IMG/VR virus record: IMGVR_UViG_3300017725_000013
Span: 1 to 42,646 of that record
Source of the DNA: a virus
DNA length: 42,646 nt
Direction: 5' to 3' (one strand)
Below are positions 34,120 through 40,105 of this stretch, in pieces. Under the pieces are notes generated by a model. It saw only the letters and a list, made by a program, of their open reading frames with translations. It made no database searches and was not told the DNA's origin. The number at the start of each line of letters is the position of its first letter. The first letter of the stretch is position 1. The translations under genes were made by a program, and so were the position numbers.

Positions 34120-34623
34120 TTATTTCATCATTTTAAAATCTTCTCCATCAATTTTTCCATTTTTGTTTTTATCTAGCTTTACTTGGCCACCTTTTAATTT
34201 AGTAGGAGATTTTTTTTTACCATGACCACTACCATATTTAGTAAGACCATCAGGTTTATTACCTTGACTTTCATTTTCTCCTTCTCTTTCATCTCTACGA
34301 TCTTTCATAGATTGTTTCTTACCAGATTCTTTACCATCTTTCATACCTAAAGATTCGTCTTGTCTATCGTTATATCCTTGACTTTTTGGATTACCCATGC
34401 TTTTTGATTTATGCATAAAGCCTCCTTTTGGATGACCTCCTGAAATAATTCCAGATTTATTAGGACTATAATCTCCAGCCATCATTTTTTTTTGATTAAG
34501 ATCCATACCACCACCTGTATTTTCTTTTTTTGGTGATAAATTTACTCCACCTCCGTGCATTTTGCCTGCCATAGCAATTCCATTAACTGTTGGCATGTCT
34601 TTTTTACCTGTACCGTATCCCAT
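34120..34623 (-). CDS. 167-residue Gly/Lys-rich protein with EF-hand-like loop
   Basis: Start chosen at MGYGTGKKDMPTVNG because the longer frame (to 34701) would overlap the upstream gene by 53 bases. The protein is low in hydrophobic residues, rich in Gly, Lys, Met, Ser and Asp, with repeated basic-acidic segments such as KDGKESGKKQSMKDRRDERE. It ends in DKNKNGKIDGEDFKMMK, a canonical DxNxNGxIxxxD/E calcium loop. It has no recognised family and may be an intrinsically disordered, Ca-stabilised virion protein. The start context is A/T-rich. Confidence 0.65.
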   Translation of the reverse strand: MGYGTGKKDMPTVNGIAMAGKMHGGGVNLSPKKENTGGGMDLNQKKMMAGDYSPNKSGIISGGHPKGGFMHKSKSMGNPKSQGYNDRQDESLGMKDGKESGKKQSMKDRRDEREGENESQGNKPDGLTKYGSGHGKKKSPTKLKGGQVKLDKNKNGKIDGEDFKMMK

Positions 34624-34648
34624 AATAATAATTTTTAATTTGTTTTTT

Positions 34649-34846
34649 TTATTTTTTTGATTTGCAGCCAAAATTTTTGGCATAGTTAGCCATCTTAACA
34701 ACAGCTGATGAATATTTATTTTTGTTTTTCATTACCATACTAGCAGCCGAACAAGCTGACATACCTCGTTTTTTAGCCCATGCAGTAAATTTTCCTTTGT
34801 TTCCATCTTTTATTTCAGGAAACTTTTTTAATAGTGGAGATAACAT
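34649..34846 (-). CDS. 65-residue conserved phage protein, unknown
   Basis: This short, basic protein starts MLSPLLKKFPEIKDGNKGKF and contains TAWAKKRGMSACSAASMVMK and YSSAVVKMANYAKNFGCKSKK. The pattern 'GKFTxWAKxxGMSxxxAAxxVMxNKxKYSxxVVKMANxAKNFG' is, as I recall, shared by short proteins in marine phage structural regions. It has no known function. The start shares one base with the preceding stop, so it is probably coupled to the 252-residue gene. Confidence 0.72.
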   Translation of the reverse strand: MLSPLLKKFPEIKDGNKGKFTAWAKKRGMSACSAASMVMKNKNKYSSAVVKMANYAKNFGCKSKK

Positions 34847-35604
34847 TAGTCTAAAGCTATTAAGTTGGTTAATCCTCCAGCCACTGCAGTTACTTGAACA
34901 ACAGATACTGGTAAAACAAAACCTTGAGCAGGATTTGTAAACGTTATTGTTTGATTATCTATAGTTAATACTGAAACACTTGGCAACACACTAAACGAAA
35001 AAGTTAAAACTGAATCGTTAGCTATAAGAGCAGCTAAGTTATCTACTAAACTAAACTGATTAGCTGTGGTAATAATATCAACAACACCTATTAAAACTCC
35101 ATCATCATAAACATTCATTCCTGATTGAATGTATGGATTAGCAACTTTATAGGTTACAACTTTTTGAGTAGCAGCCGCAGCATTTGCTGTTGCACTAGTT
35201 ACTGATCCAAAGCTATTGCCTTGTTCTGGTGAAATACCTATATACAAACTATATTCTTTCCAACTGTTTTGATTAACATTAAAAAATGTTAATTGTTGAC
35301 CAGCATCCATTTGAATAGGTTTATTTAAAGTTATTGTAGTATTAGCAGCGTGAACAACTTGTTCGACAAATAAGTTATCGTTTATAACTATAGGGCTAGG
35401 TGCTATTGTAAGCGCTGTAATATACATACCTCTTTTTATAGCTGTATTTAAAGTTAATACTAGTGTTACAGACGTCGCTGCGTTAGTAACTGAGGTTGAT
35501 GTAGTTGATTCAGTTATTTTAACTGTACCATCTACTAATTGTGTAGCACTTACAACCGGTGTAATACCGCTTTTAAATGCTTCAGTGTAATAATTTCTTA
35601 TCAT
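34846..35604 (-). CDS. Virion-type beta-sandwich protein, 252 residues, unknown
   Basis: The protein is Thr/Val/Ala/Asn-rich with no helical charge pattern. It begins MIRNYYTEAFKSGITPVVSA and has three beta-like phrases ending in hydrophobic segments, for example TSVTLVLTLNTAIKRGMYIT, DNLFVEQVVHAANTTITLN and GMNVYDDGVLIGVVDI. Similar phrases such as 'G(M)xVxxxG(V)' occur in the N-terminal part of the 630-residue neck protein, so both may carry the same fold. This suggests a virion decoration or appendage protein. The family is not recognised. Confidence 0.65.
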   Translation of the reverse strand: MIRNYYTEAFKSGITPVVSATQLVDGTVKITESTTSTSVTNAATSVTLVLTLNTAIKRGMYITALTIAPSPIVINDNLFVEQVVHAANTTITLNKPIQMDAGQQLTFFNVNQNSWKEYSLYIGISPEQGNSFGSVTSATANAAAATQKVVTYKVANPYIQSGMNVYDDGVLIGVVDIITTANQFSLVDNLAALIANDSVLTFSFSVLPSVSVLTIDNQTITFTNPAQGFVLPVSVVQVTAVAGGLTNLIALD

Positions 35605-35627
35605 AATGTTTTATTTTTTTTTTTATT

Positions 35628-36035
35628 TTAACATTTCCATCTTCGTCTAGCAGCTCTACCTCTTTTACCTTTCCATCCTTTTGATCTTGCACAAAAAGAT
35701 TTTCTTCTTTTAGCAGCTTTACTACCTTTTTTTACTTTACCAGTAACTGCTGTTTTTAATTTACTACCAGGATTAGCTTTTCTGTAAGCTCTAACACCTT
35801 TTTCTGTCATACCAGCACCTTCTTTAGCTTTTCTAAAGTTTCTACCTTTTCCTGTTGTAGTTTTTCTAATTCTTTTGCTAGGTGATTGAGAATCTTTTAA
35901 AGCTTTATCTGTTGGATAACCTTTGTCACCTGGTTGAGCAGGGCTTTCACCTCTATCTCTTTTAGCATGAATATTAGCCCACAAGCCTCCTTTTGCAATT
36001 GGTGAAAAAGGATTATGATTTTGTTGATATGCCAT
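35628..36035 (-). CDS. Basic conserved phage protein (DUF6321-like)
   Basis: The 135 residues are rich in Lys, Arg and Gly with KSFCARSKGWKGKRGRAARR near the C-terminus and the segment EGAGMTEKGVRAYRKANPGS followed by KLKTAVTGKVKKGSKAAKRR. This matches my memory of a short conserved family in marine phages and cyanophages (DUF6321). Cysteines occur in FCAR and at the last residue. The protein could bind DNA or be a virion component. The start shares a base with the endolysin stop. Confidence 0.78.
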   Translation of the reverse strand: MAYQQNHNPFSPIAKGGLWANIHAKRDRGESPAQPGDKGYPTDKALKDSQSPSKRIRKTTTGKGRNFRKAKEGAGMTEKGVRAYRKANPGSKLKTAVTGKVKKGSKAAKRRKSFCARSKGWKGKRGRAARRRWKC

Positions 36036-36499
36036 TATACTACTTTATATTTTGTTTTACCATTTTCTTTATAAGCCTGTAAGCATCTTCTTCTATTAAC
36101 ATCTTCTGATATGTAACTTACATGTACCCAATCAGGATTATTTTTATCACCAAACTCCCATATCATCTGATCATAATCTAAATTACACTTAATGTATTCA
36201 AACATTTCAGCATTAGTTTTATAACCATATTTATCATCTATGTCAAGTGCACATCCTATACAATGTTGTGAGGTTGTACTTCCGCCAATAGCAGAATTTA
36301 ATTTGGGTGAGCGATAGAAACTATTAATAGCAATTGGACCGCCTACCCATTTACGTAGAGGTTCAAAAACTTTTTCAGCAATAGTTTTCATGTTAATTAA
36401 ATCTAAATCACGAGGTGCATTATCAATACTTAACCTGGTGGCCGTGTGAGATTTAACACTTTCTTTAAGCGATATGTGTTCACTTATTCTATCACTCAT
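36035..36499 (-). CDS. M15-family peptidase endolysin (peptidoglycan-cleaving)
   Basis: This 154-residue protein has the M15 core: NSFYRSPKLNSAIGGSTTSQ followed by SQHCIGCALDID with H79 and D86 (SxHxxGxAxD), and NPDWVHVSY with H126, together the zinc triad of D-Ala-D-Ala peptidases and M15_3 endolysins. It would cut peptide stems of peptidoglycan during lysis. There is no signal peptide, so release depends on the holin at 32794-33249. It lies in a run of small late genes. The start MSDRISEH is preceded by an A/T-rich leader. Confidence 0.9.
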   Translation of the reverse strand: MSDRISEHISLKESVKSHTATRLSIDNAPRDLDLINMKTIAEKVFEPLRKWVGGPIAINSFYRSPKLNSAIGGSTTSQHCIGCALDIDDKYGYKTNAEMFEYIKCNLDYDQMIWEFGDKNNPDWVHVSYISEDVNRRRCLQAYKENGKTKYKVV

Positions 36500-36511
36500 T
36501 TTAATGAGTTT

Positions 36512-36679
36512 TTACTTTGCTAAACTAGATATAGGTCCAGCTTTGTAAGGTAATGGAGCTTTTAATACTTGCATACAGTTATCACCTGATCTTGAATTAC
36601 CTTTTGCTAAAGGTCTTCCTACTTCTGATAATGGTCCGTCCCATATTGTATTCGCTCCTAGTTGACTTGGATTTTTCAT
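36512..36679 (-). CDS. 55-residue protein, unknown
   Basis: The start chosen is MKNPSQLGANTIWDG, 10 bases after the stop of the preceding gene; a longer version (from 36715) would overlap it by 26 bases with a lysine/isoleucine-rich stretch unlike the rest. The peptide is Gly/Pro/Ser/Lys-rich, containing one cysteine (NCMQ), and looks soluble. No family is recognised. It follows a small Pro-rich gene and precedes the endolysin by 12 bases, so it may be a lysis or virion accessory. Confidence 0.6.
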   Translation of the reverse strand: MKNPSQLGANTIWDGPLSEVGRPLAKGNSRSGDNCMQVLKAPLPYKAGPISSLAK

Positions 36680-36689
36680 AATATTTTTT

Positions 36690-36920
36690 TTAATTATTGT
36701 TATAAGCTTCATCATCTATACCGGGAGGAGGAACAGGTATTTGACCTATAATAGCTGGATCGTCAATAGCTAATTCAGGTTTTTGCATTACATCTTCAGT
36801 TCCTAAAATTGGTTCAATCATGTTACCATTTCTACCTAAATCTCTTCCAAACTTATCACTCATTTCTTCTTGAGTTTTTTTAGGTATAAAATTATTTTTT
36901 ATTTCAAAAATATTTTCCAT
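36690..36920 (-). CDS. 76-residue protein with Pro-rich tail, unknown
   Basis: The N-terminal half is helical and charged (MENIFEIKNNFIPKKTQEEM), and the C-terminal half is DPAIIGQIPVPPPGIDDEAY with a final NNN. It overlaps the upstream 35-residue gene by one base, suggesting coupled translation. The proline-rich end and acidic tail suggest a short linear binding motif. No family is recognised. Confidence 0.62.
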   Translation of the reverse strand: MENIFEIKNNFIPKKTQEEMSDKFGRDLGRNGNMIEPILGTEDVMQKPELAIDDPAIIGQIPVPPPGIDDEAYNNN

Positions 36921-37027
36921 TATTTTTTAGACTTAATCTTATCTATTAATTTTTGTAATTTTGCAATTCTTTTATCAATTGAAGAATATACTTTTACTTC
37001 TTCTTTTTGTTTTTCTTTTTTTCCCAT
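36920..37027 (-). CDS. 35-residue helical basic protein, unknown
   Basis: The peptide begins MGKKEKQKEEVKVYSSIDKR and ends LIDKIKSKK. It is helical, strongly charged and overlaps the next gene by one base, with its own start 2 bases past the stop of the winged-helix gene. Such overlap makes translation plausible, although composition alone cannot prove it. It may form a coiled coil. Confidence 0.55.
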   Translation of the reverse strand: MGKKEKQKEEVKVYSSIDKRIAKLQKLIDKIKSKK

Positions 37028-37029
37028 GA

Positions 37030-37473
37030 TTATCGGTTTTTATCTTTGTTTACGTTATTTATGGATGTAATCATTACTTTGTCTATATAACTTTTACCTT
37101 TCATTATTTTATTTCTAGCGGTTGATGTTGGTATATCTTCTTTACCAAGCATGATACGGTACATGCGACTTATTAGTTGTTTACACTTAAAGGAAACTTT
37201 ATAAATATTATACTTTTGGGTTGTTCGATTATGTTGTCTCCATACGATTATCCAACCTTGTTTAAGTAATCTGTTCCAGCGTCTGTTGTCCCAACTATAA
37301 GAATATGTACCGATTTTAAAATCTTCTCTTGTAAAAAGATCCATGCAATCGAAATAAATTAACAGTTCAAGATCTGCATCATTTAATTCATTATTTTTAC
37401 AGGCCCATTTTCTAATGATCCTATAATGTTTTAAAAGATTTAAATCTCTAACATCACTTGCTTCTAGTCTCAT
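37030..37473 (-). CDS. Winged-helix-like DNA-binding protein (possible regulator)
   Basis: The 147-residue protein has a helix-rich first half (LNLLKHYRIIRKWACKNNEL, LELLIYFDCMDLFTREDF), a turn with WDNRRWNRLLKQGWIIVWRQ, and then HNRTTQKYNIYKVSFKCKQL, a wing-like strand pair, as in MarR-type winged-helix domains. The C-terminal 40 residues are basic and unstructured. It overlaps the groES stop by 4 bases, so it is co-translated with the chaperonin pair. It may control late gene expression or the chaperonin operon; this is inference from fold resemblance only. Confidence 0.6.
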   Translation of the reverse strand: MRLEASDVRDLNLLKHYRIIRKWACKNNELNDADLELLIYFDCMDLFTREDFKIGTYSYSWDNRRWNRLLKQGWIIVWRQHNRTTQKYNIYKVSFKCKQLISRMYRIMLGKEDIPTSTARNKIMKGKSYIDKVMITSINNVNKDKNR

Positions 37474-37730
37474 AACACAACAACTACGTGTGCCATATTA
37501 ACTATTTGATATATTTCTTTTTTTATCTCTATTTGATGAGTATTGTTTTTATCAAAATAAATAACATCACCTTTTTTGATCCCTATAACATTACTACCAG
37601 CTGATAATATTGTACCTTCTGCGTATCTTATATCTTCTCGTTGTTTTTCTGCTAAAAACAAACCGCCTTTGGTTTCAGAGATGCCTTGTTTTGTCATGTC
37701 TACTATTAAATTATTCCCTATTGCTTTCAT
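37470..37730 (-). CDS. groS: Co-chaperonin GroES (Cpn10)
   Basis: The 86-residue protein shows the Cpn10 layout: MKAIGNNLIVDMTKQ as first strand, a mobile loop ISETKGGLFLAEKQ (residues 17-30) with GGLFL (22-26) in place of the usual GGIVL tripeptide that docks on GroEL, AEGTILSAGSN as the turn and KKGDVIYFDKNN (52-63) as the GD-IV strand. It ends VNMAHVVVVL, shorter than the usual SESDILA end. The gene follows groEL and starts 20 bases inside it, the reverse of the common bacterial groES-groEL order. Confidence 0.88.
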   Translation of the reverse strand: MKAIGNNLIVDMTKQGISETKGGLFLAEKQREDIRYAEGTILSAGSNVIGIKKGDVIYFDKNNTHQIEIKKEIYQIVNMAHVVVVL

Positions 37731-39270
37731 TAACTCTTAAATTATTAATTACACAATCGGTTGATAAAATAGTTCTAGCCACAGAGCTAGCATTTTTTAA
37801 TGCACTTTTTGTGACGAGTAAAGGATCAATAATCCCTGACTCAATCATATTTACCATATTTCCTGTAACAACGTTTAGACCTTTACCTTCTTGATTAAAA
37901 AACTTTTCATTTTTAATACCAGCATTAGCAAGTATTGTATTGAAAGGGGATTTAATAGCTCTTAAAAGTATTTTTTCTAAAGAGTTTGAAGTATCTATTT
38001 CTTGTGATGCATTTAATAAAGCAATACCACCACCAGGTACAATACCTTCTTTAATAGCCGCTTTAGTAGCACAGATAGCATCTTCAACTCTATCACGTTT
38101 TTCTTTTAATTCAACCTCGGAATTAGCACCAACCTTTACAATAGCAACTTTACCTGATAATCTAGCTAATCTTTTTTCATTATTAATTATAATACCTGGG
38201 TGTTTAGCTGTTTTAAGTTTAGCTTTTATATCTTCAATTAAATCTTTGACTTCTTTATTTACCTCATGAACTTGCAATATGGTTTCATGCTCACTAGTTA
38301 TTGTTTTCTTACATTCACCAAGTTGCTCAGGTTGTATTAAATCAATATCATCTCCAAGATCTTCATTAATAACTGTAGCACCTGTAAGTAACGCTAAATC
38401 TTCTAGTGTTTCTTTTTTATTTACACCATAAATAGGTGCATCGATAACATTTACTTTAATATTACCTTTTATTTTGTTCATTGCTAAAGCTGACATAACT
38501 TGTTGATCAATATCAGCAATAATAAGTAATGATCTTTTATTCTTTATAGCATACTCTAAAACACTTTGTATTTTTCTTACATTTTCAACCTCTGACTCTA
38601 CGATTAAAACTAAAGGTTTATCTAGTTCAGCTGTTTTAGTATTTTGATTAGTTACAAAATGTATATTTTTTAATCCTCTATCATATTGTACACCATCAAT
38701 AGTTTCAAAATTAGTTTCTGGTAAATCAGAAACCTCTAGCATTACTACACCTGTTTGATCAACTGATCTAAAAGCATCTGCAATAATTTTACCAAGCATG
38801 GGATCATTATTTGTAGATATTGTAGCAACTTGATCTATCATATCACCATCTACTGGTGTTACTATAGAATCTAAGTAATCAACTACTTTGTTTGTAGCTG
38901 TAAGTATACTTTCTTTTACTTCTCTTGAGTTTTCTTTTGTTATTACTTTATATGCTTCTTCTAATATAGCATGAGCCAATACGGTTGCTGTAGTGGTTCC
39001 ATCACCTGCTTCACTAACAGTTTTCTTTGCGGCTTGTTTAAGTAATGTTGCTCCCATGTTTTCAACAGGATCAAGAAGTGTAATAGCTTCAGCTACAGTT
39101 ACACCATCTTTTGTAATAATAGGTTGACCAGTACTATCTTCTAACATAACACATTTGCCACTAGCTCCTAGTGTGGAGCTAACGGCTTGTGTAAGTTTTG
39201 TAATACCAGCAAACACATTGTTTTTAGCATCTAAACCAAAGTTCAGATTCTTTACAATTGCATTTGACAT
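37711..39270 (-). CDS. groL: Chaperonin GroEL (Cpn60)
   Basis: The 519-residue protein aligns across the whole of GroEL. It has ITKDGVTVAEAI (residues 52-63), the ATP-binding GDGTTTATVLA from residue 89 (D90 for phosphate and Mg contact), the ISTNNDPMLGKIIADAF segment, apical QYDRGLKN, and RVEDAICATKAAIKEGIVPGG in the equatorial domain with the conserved hydrolytic aspartate in VED. Differences are LGASGKCV where most GroEL have LGPKGRNV, and a C-terminus NNLRVNESNRE with no GGM tail, making it about 30 residues shorter than E. coli GroEL. It folds proteins in the cytoplasm with GroES. The neighbours are groES and, farther left, a tandem GroES-like gene. Confidence 0.97.
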   Translation of the reverse strand: MSNAIVKNLNFGLDAKNNVFAGITKLTQAVSSTLGASGKCVMLEDSTGQPIITKDGVTVAEAITLLDPVENMGATLLKQAAKKTVSEAGDGTTTATVLAHAILEEAYKVITKENSREVKESILTATNKVVDYLDSIVTPVDGDMIDQVATISTNNDPMLGKIIADAFRSVDQTGVVMLEVSDLPETNFETIDGVQYDRGLKNIHFVTNQNTKTAELDKPLVLIVESEVENVRKIQSVLEYAIKNKRSLLIIADIDQQVMSALAMNKIKGNIKVNVIDAPIYGVNKKETLEDLALLTGATVINEDLGDDIDLIQPEQLGECKKTITSEHETILQVHEVNKEVKDLIEDIKAKLKTAKHPGIIINNEKRLARLSGKVAIVKVGANSEVELKEKRDRVEDAICATKAAIKEGIVPGGGIALLNASQEIDTSNSLEKILLRAIKSPFNTILANAGIKNEKFFNQEGKGLNVVTGNMVNMIESGIIDPLLVTKSALKNASSVARTILSTDCVINNLRVNESNRE

Positions 39271-39295
39271 AATTTAATTTAATTTGATTTGATTG
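39271..39295 (-). repeat. Pentamer-repeat leader directly upstream of groEL
   Basis: The plus strand reads (AATTT)3 then GATTT and GATTG, so the groEL mRNA has an A-rich 5-base periodic leader ending at ATG. This parallels (AATAT)3 before the scaffold and 254-residue genes. It may set initiation rate, as there is no Shine-Dalgarno sequence. Confidence 0.55.
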
Positions 39296-39302
39296 ATTGA
39301 TA

Positions 39303-39629
39303 TTATTTAAACGTCTTAACTACTTTAGGTCCTTTTAAGAAATCTACTTTTTTACCGTAGTGATCAACACTACCATCAATAGCAGTTTCAGCGGCTTTCA
39401 TAGTTTCACGCCTCGTTACGTCTATCCATTTTTCGCAACACGGATCTTTTTCGGGATCACACGTGCAATTTGGGTCTTTGTACTCGGTTTGAAAATAACC
39501 ATTAGGTAACTGAACAATTCTCCAGTTTTTCTTTTCAGCTAAATGCTTCCAATATTTAATAGTTTCTTCGGTAATCTGTGGTTGTTGGGGTTGGCCCATA
39601 CTTGAGCTCAACGAATAAAAATAAGTCAT
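39303..39629 (-). CDS. Cys-rich small protein upstream of groEL, unknown
   Basis: This 108-residue protein starts MTYFYSLSSSMGQPQQPQIT; the second methionine (MGQPQQ, residue 11) is an alternative start. It contains NGYFQTEYKDPNCTCDPEKD and DPCCEKW, four cysteines as CxC and CC, suggesting zinc binding. The rest is soluble, ending HYGKKVDFLKGPKVVKTFK. It is not recognised as a family. Its position just before the chaperonin pair, 32 bases from groEL, makes a joint transcript likely. Confidence 0.68.
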   Translation of the reverse strand: MTYFYSLSSSMGQPQQPQITEETIKYWKHLAEKKNWRIVQLPNGYFQTEYKDPNCTCDPEKDPCCEKWIDVTRRETMKAAETAIDGSVDHYGKKVDFLKGPKVVKTFK

Positions 39630-39662
39630 TGTTTTTAGGTTTTAAGGGTTAAACATTATTTT

Positions 39663-39698
39663 ATAGGTTTATGTCACTACCACAGTGACATAGGTTTA
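39663..39698 (-). promoter_or_regulatory. Perfect hairpin flanked by direct repeats, upstream of the groEL operon
   Basis: In the 103-base gap before the Cys-rich gene, TATGTCACT (39670-39678) and AGTGACATA (39684-39692) form a perfect 9-base inverted repeat with loop ACCAC. ATAGGTTTA occurs as a direct repeat at 39663-39671 and 39690-39698, overlapping its outer edges. A possible -10-like TATAAC lies just upstream on the minus strand. No run of T residues follows, so this is more likely an operator or RNA element than a terminator. Confidence 0.5.
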
Positions 39699-39732
39699 GT
39701 TATACTATCACTTGTTTTTTTACAAACTTACA

Positions 39733-40104
39733 CTATTCTTCCACAGGTGGTACCGGTGGTGCAGGTGGGTTTTGCCATGTAAAGTATAAATCTTCGTTAA
39801 CAGGTGTAATTTCTTTTTGAATAGTAGATTCAATACTAGATTGCATAGACGGTACGTTTAACACGCCTTCAAGCCATCCAATTACTACGTTTTCAAAAGC
39901 TTCAGTGTCTTCGTAAGGTATAAAAGGATCTCCTTTTACATAAGTAAAACTTGTAGCACCTATTTGACTTGCTGAGTAAATTTTCCCACTAACATCTTCT
40001 GATCCAGAATACGTCCAGTGTACTGTAAAAATCACATTGTCCTCGCCCTCAGCTTGGATATGTGCGTTCATTTGGTTAATTGTCCATTTGTAAGTTATTG
40101 CCAT
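39733..40104 (-). CDS. Fibre-companion beta protein (DUF7936-like)
   Basis: The 123-residue protein begins MAITYKWTINQMNAHIQAEG and then EDNVIFTVHWTYSGSEDVSG, a beta-rich domain, with EAFENVVIGWLEGVLNVPSM as a helix, and ends NPPAPPVPPVEE. From memory it resembles the small phage family DUF7936, which often lies next to fibre genes. It starts 1 base after the S74 fibre stop, so it is translated with it. It may be a fibre-attachment or chaperone protein; the function is not established. Confidence 0.7.
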   Translation of the reverse strand: MAITYKWTINQMNAHIQAEGEDNVIFTVHWTYSGSEDVSGKIYSASQIGATSFTYVKGDPFIPYEDTEAFENVVIGWLEGVLNVPSMQSSIESTIQKEITPVNEDLYFTWQNPPAPPVPPVEE

Positions 40105-40105
40105 T

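Noticed and set aside
34624-34701. Longer start for the 167-residue Gly/Lys-rich protein
   Set aside because: It would overlap the upstream 65-residue gene by 53 bases with a Lys/Ile-rich stretch unlike the rest; MGYGTGKK at 34623 is a better start.
36680-36715. Longer start for the 55-residue gene
   Set aside because: It would overlap the preceding gene by 26 bases and add a Lys/Ile-rich stretch; the methionine at 36679 gives a normal gap.
39670-39692. Terminator call for the perfect hairpin upstream of the chaperonin operon
   Set aside because: No U-tract follows on either strand and the stem is only moderately GC-rich; an operator or other RNA element fits better.
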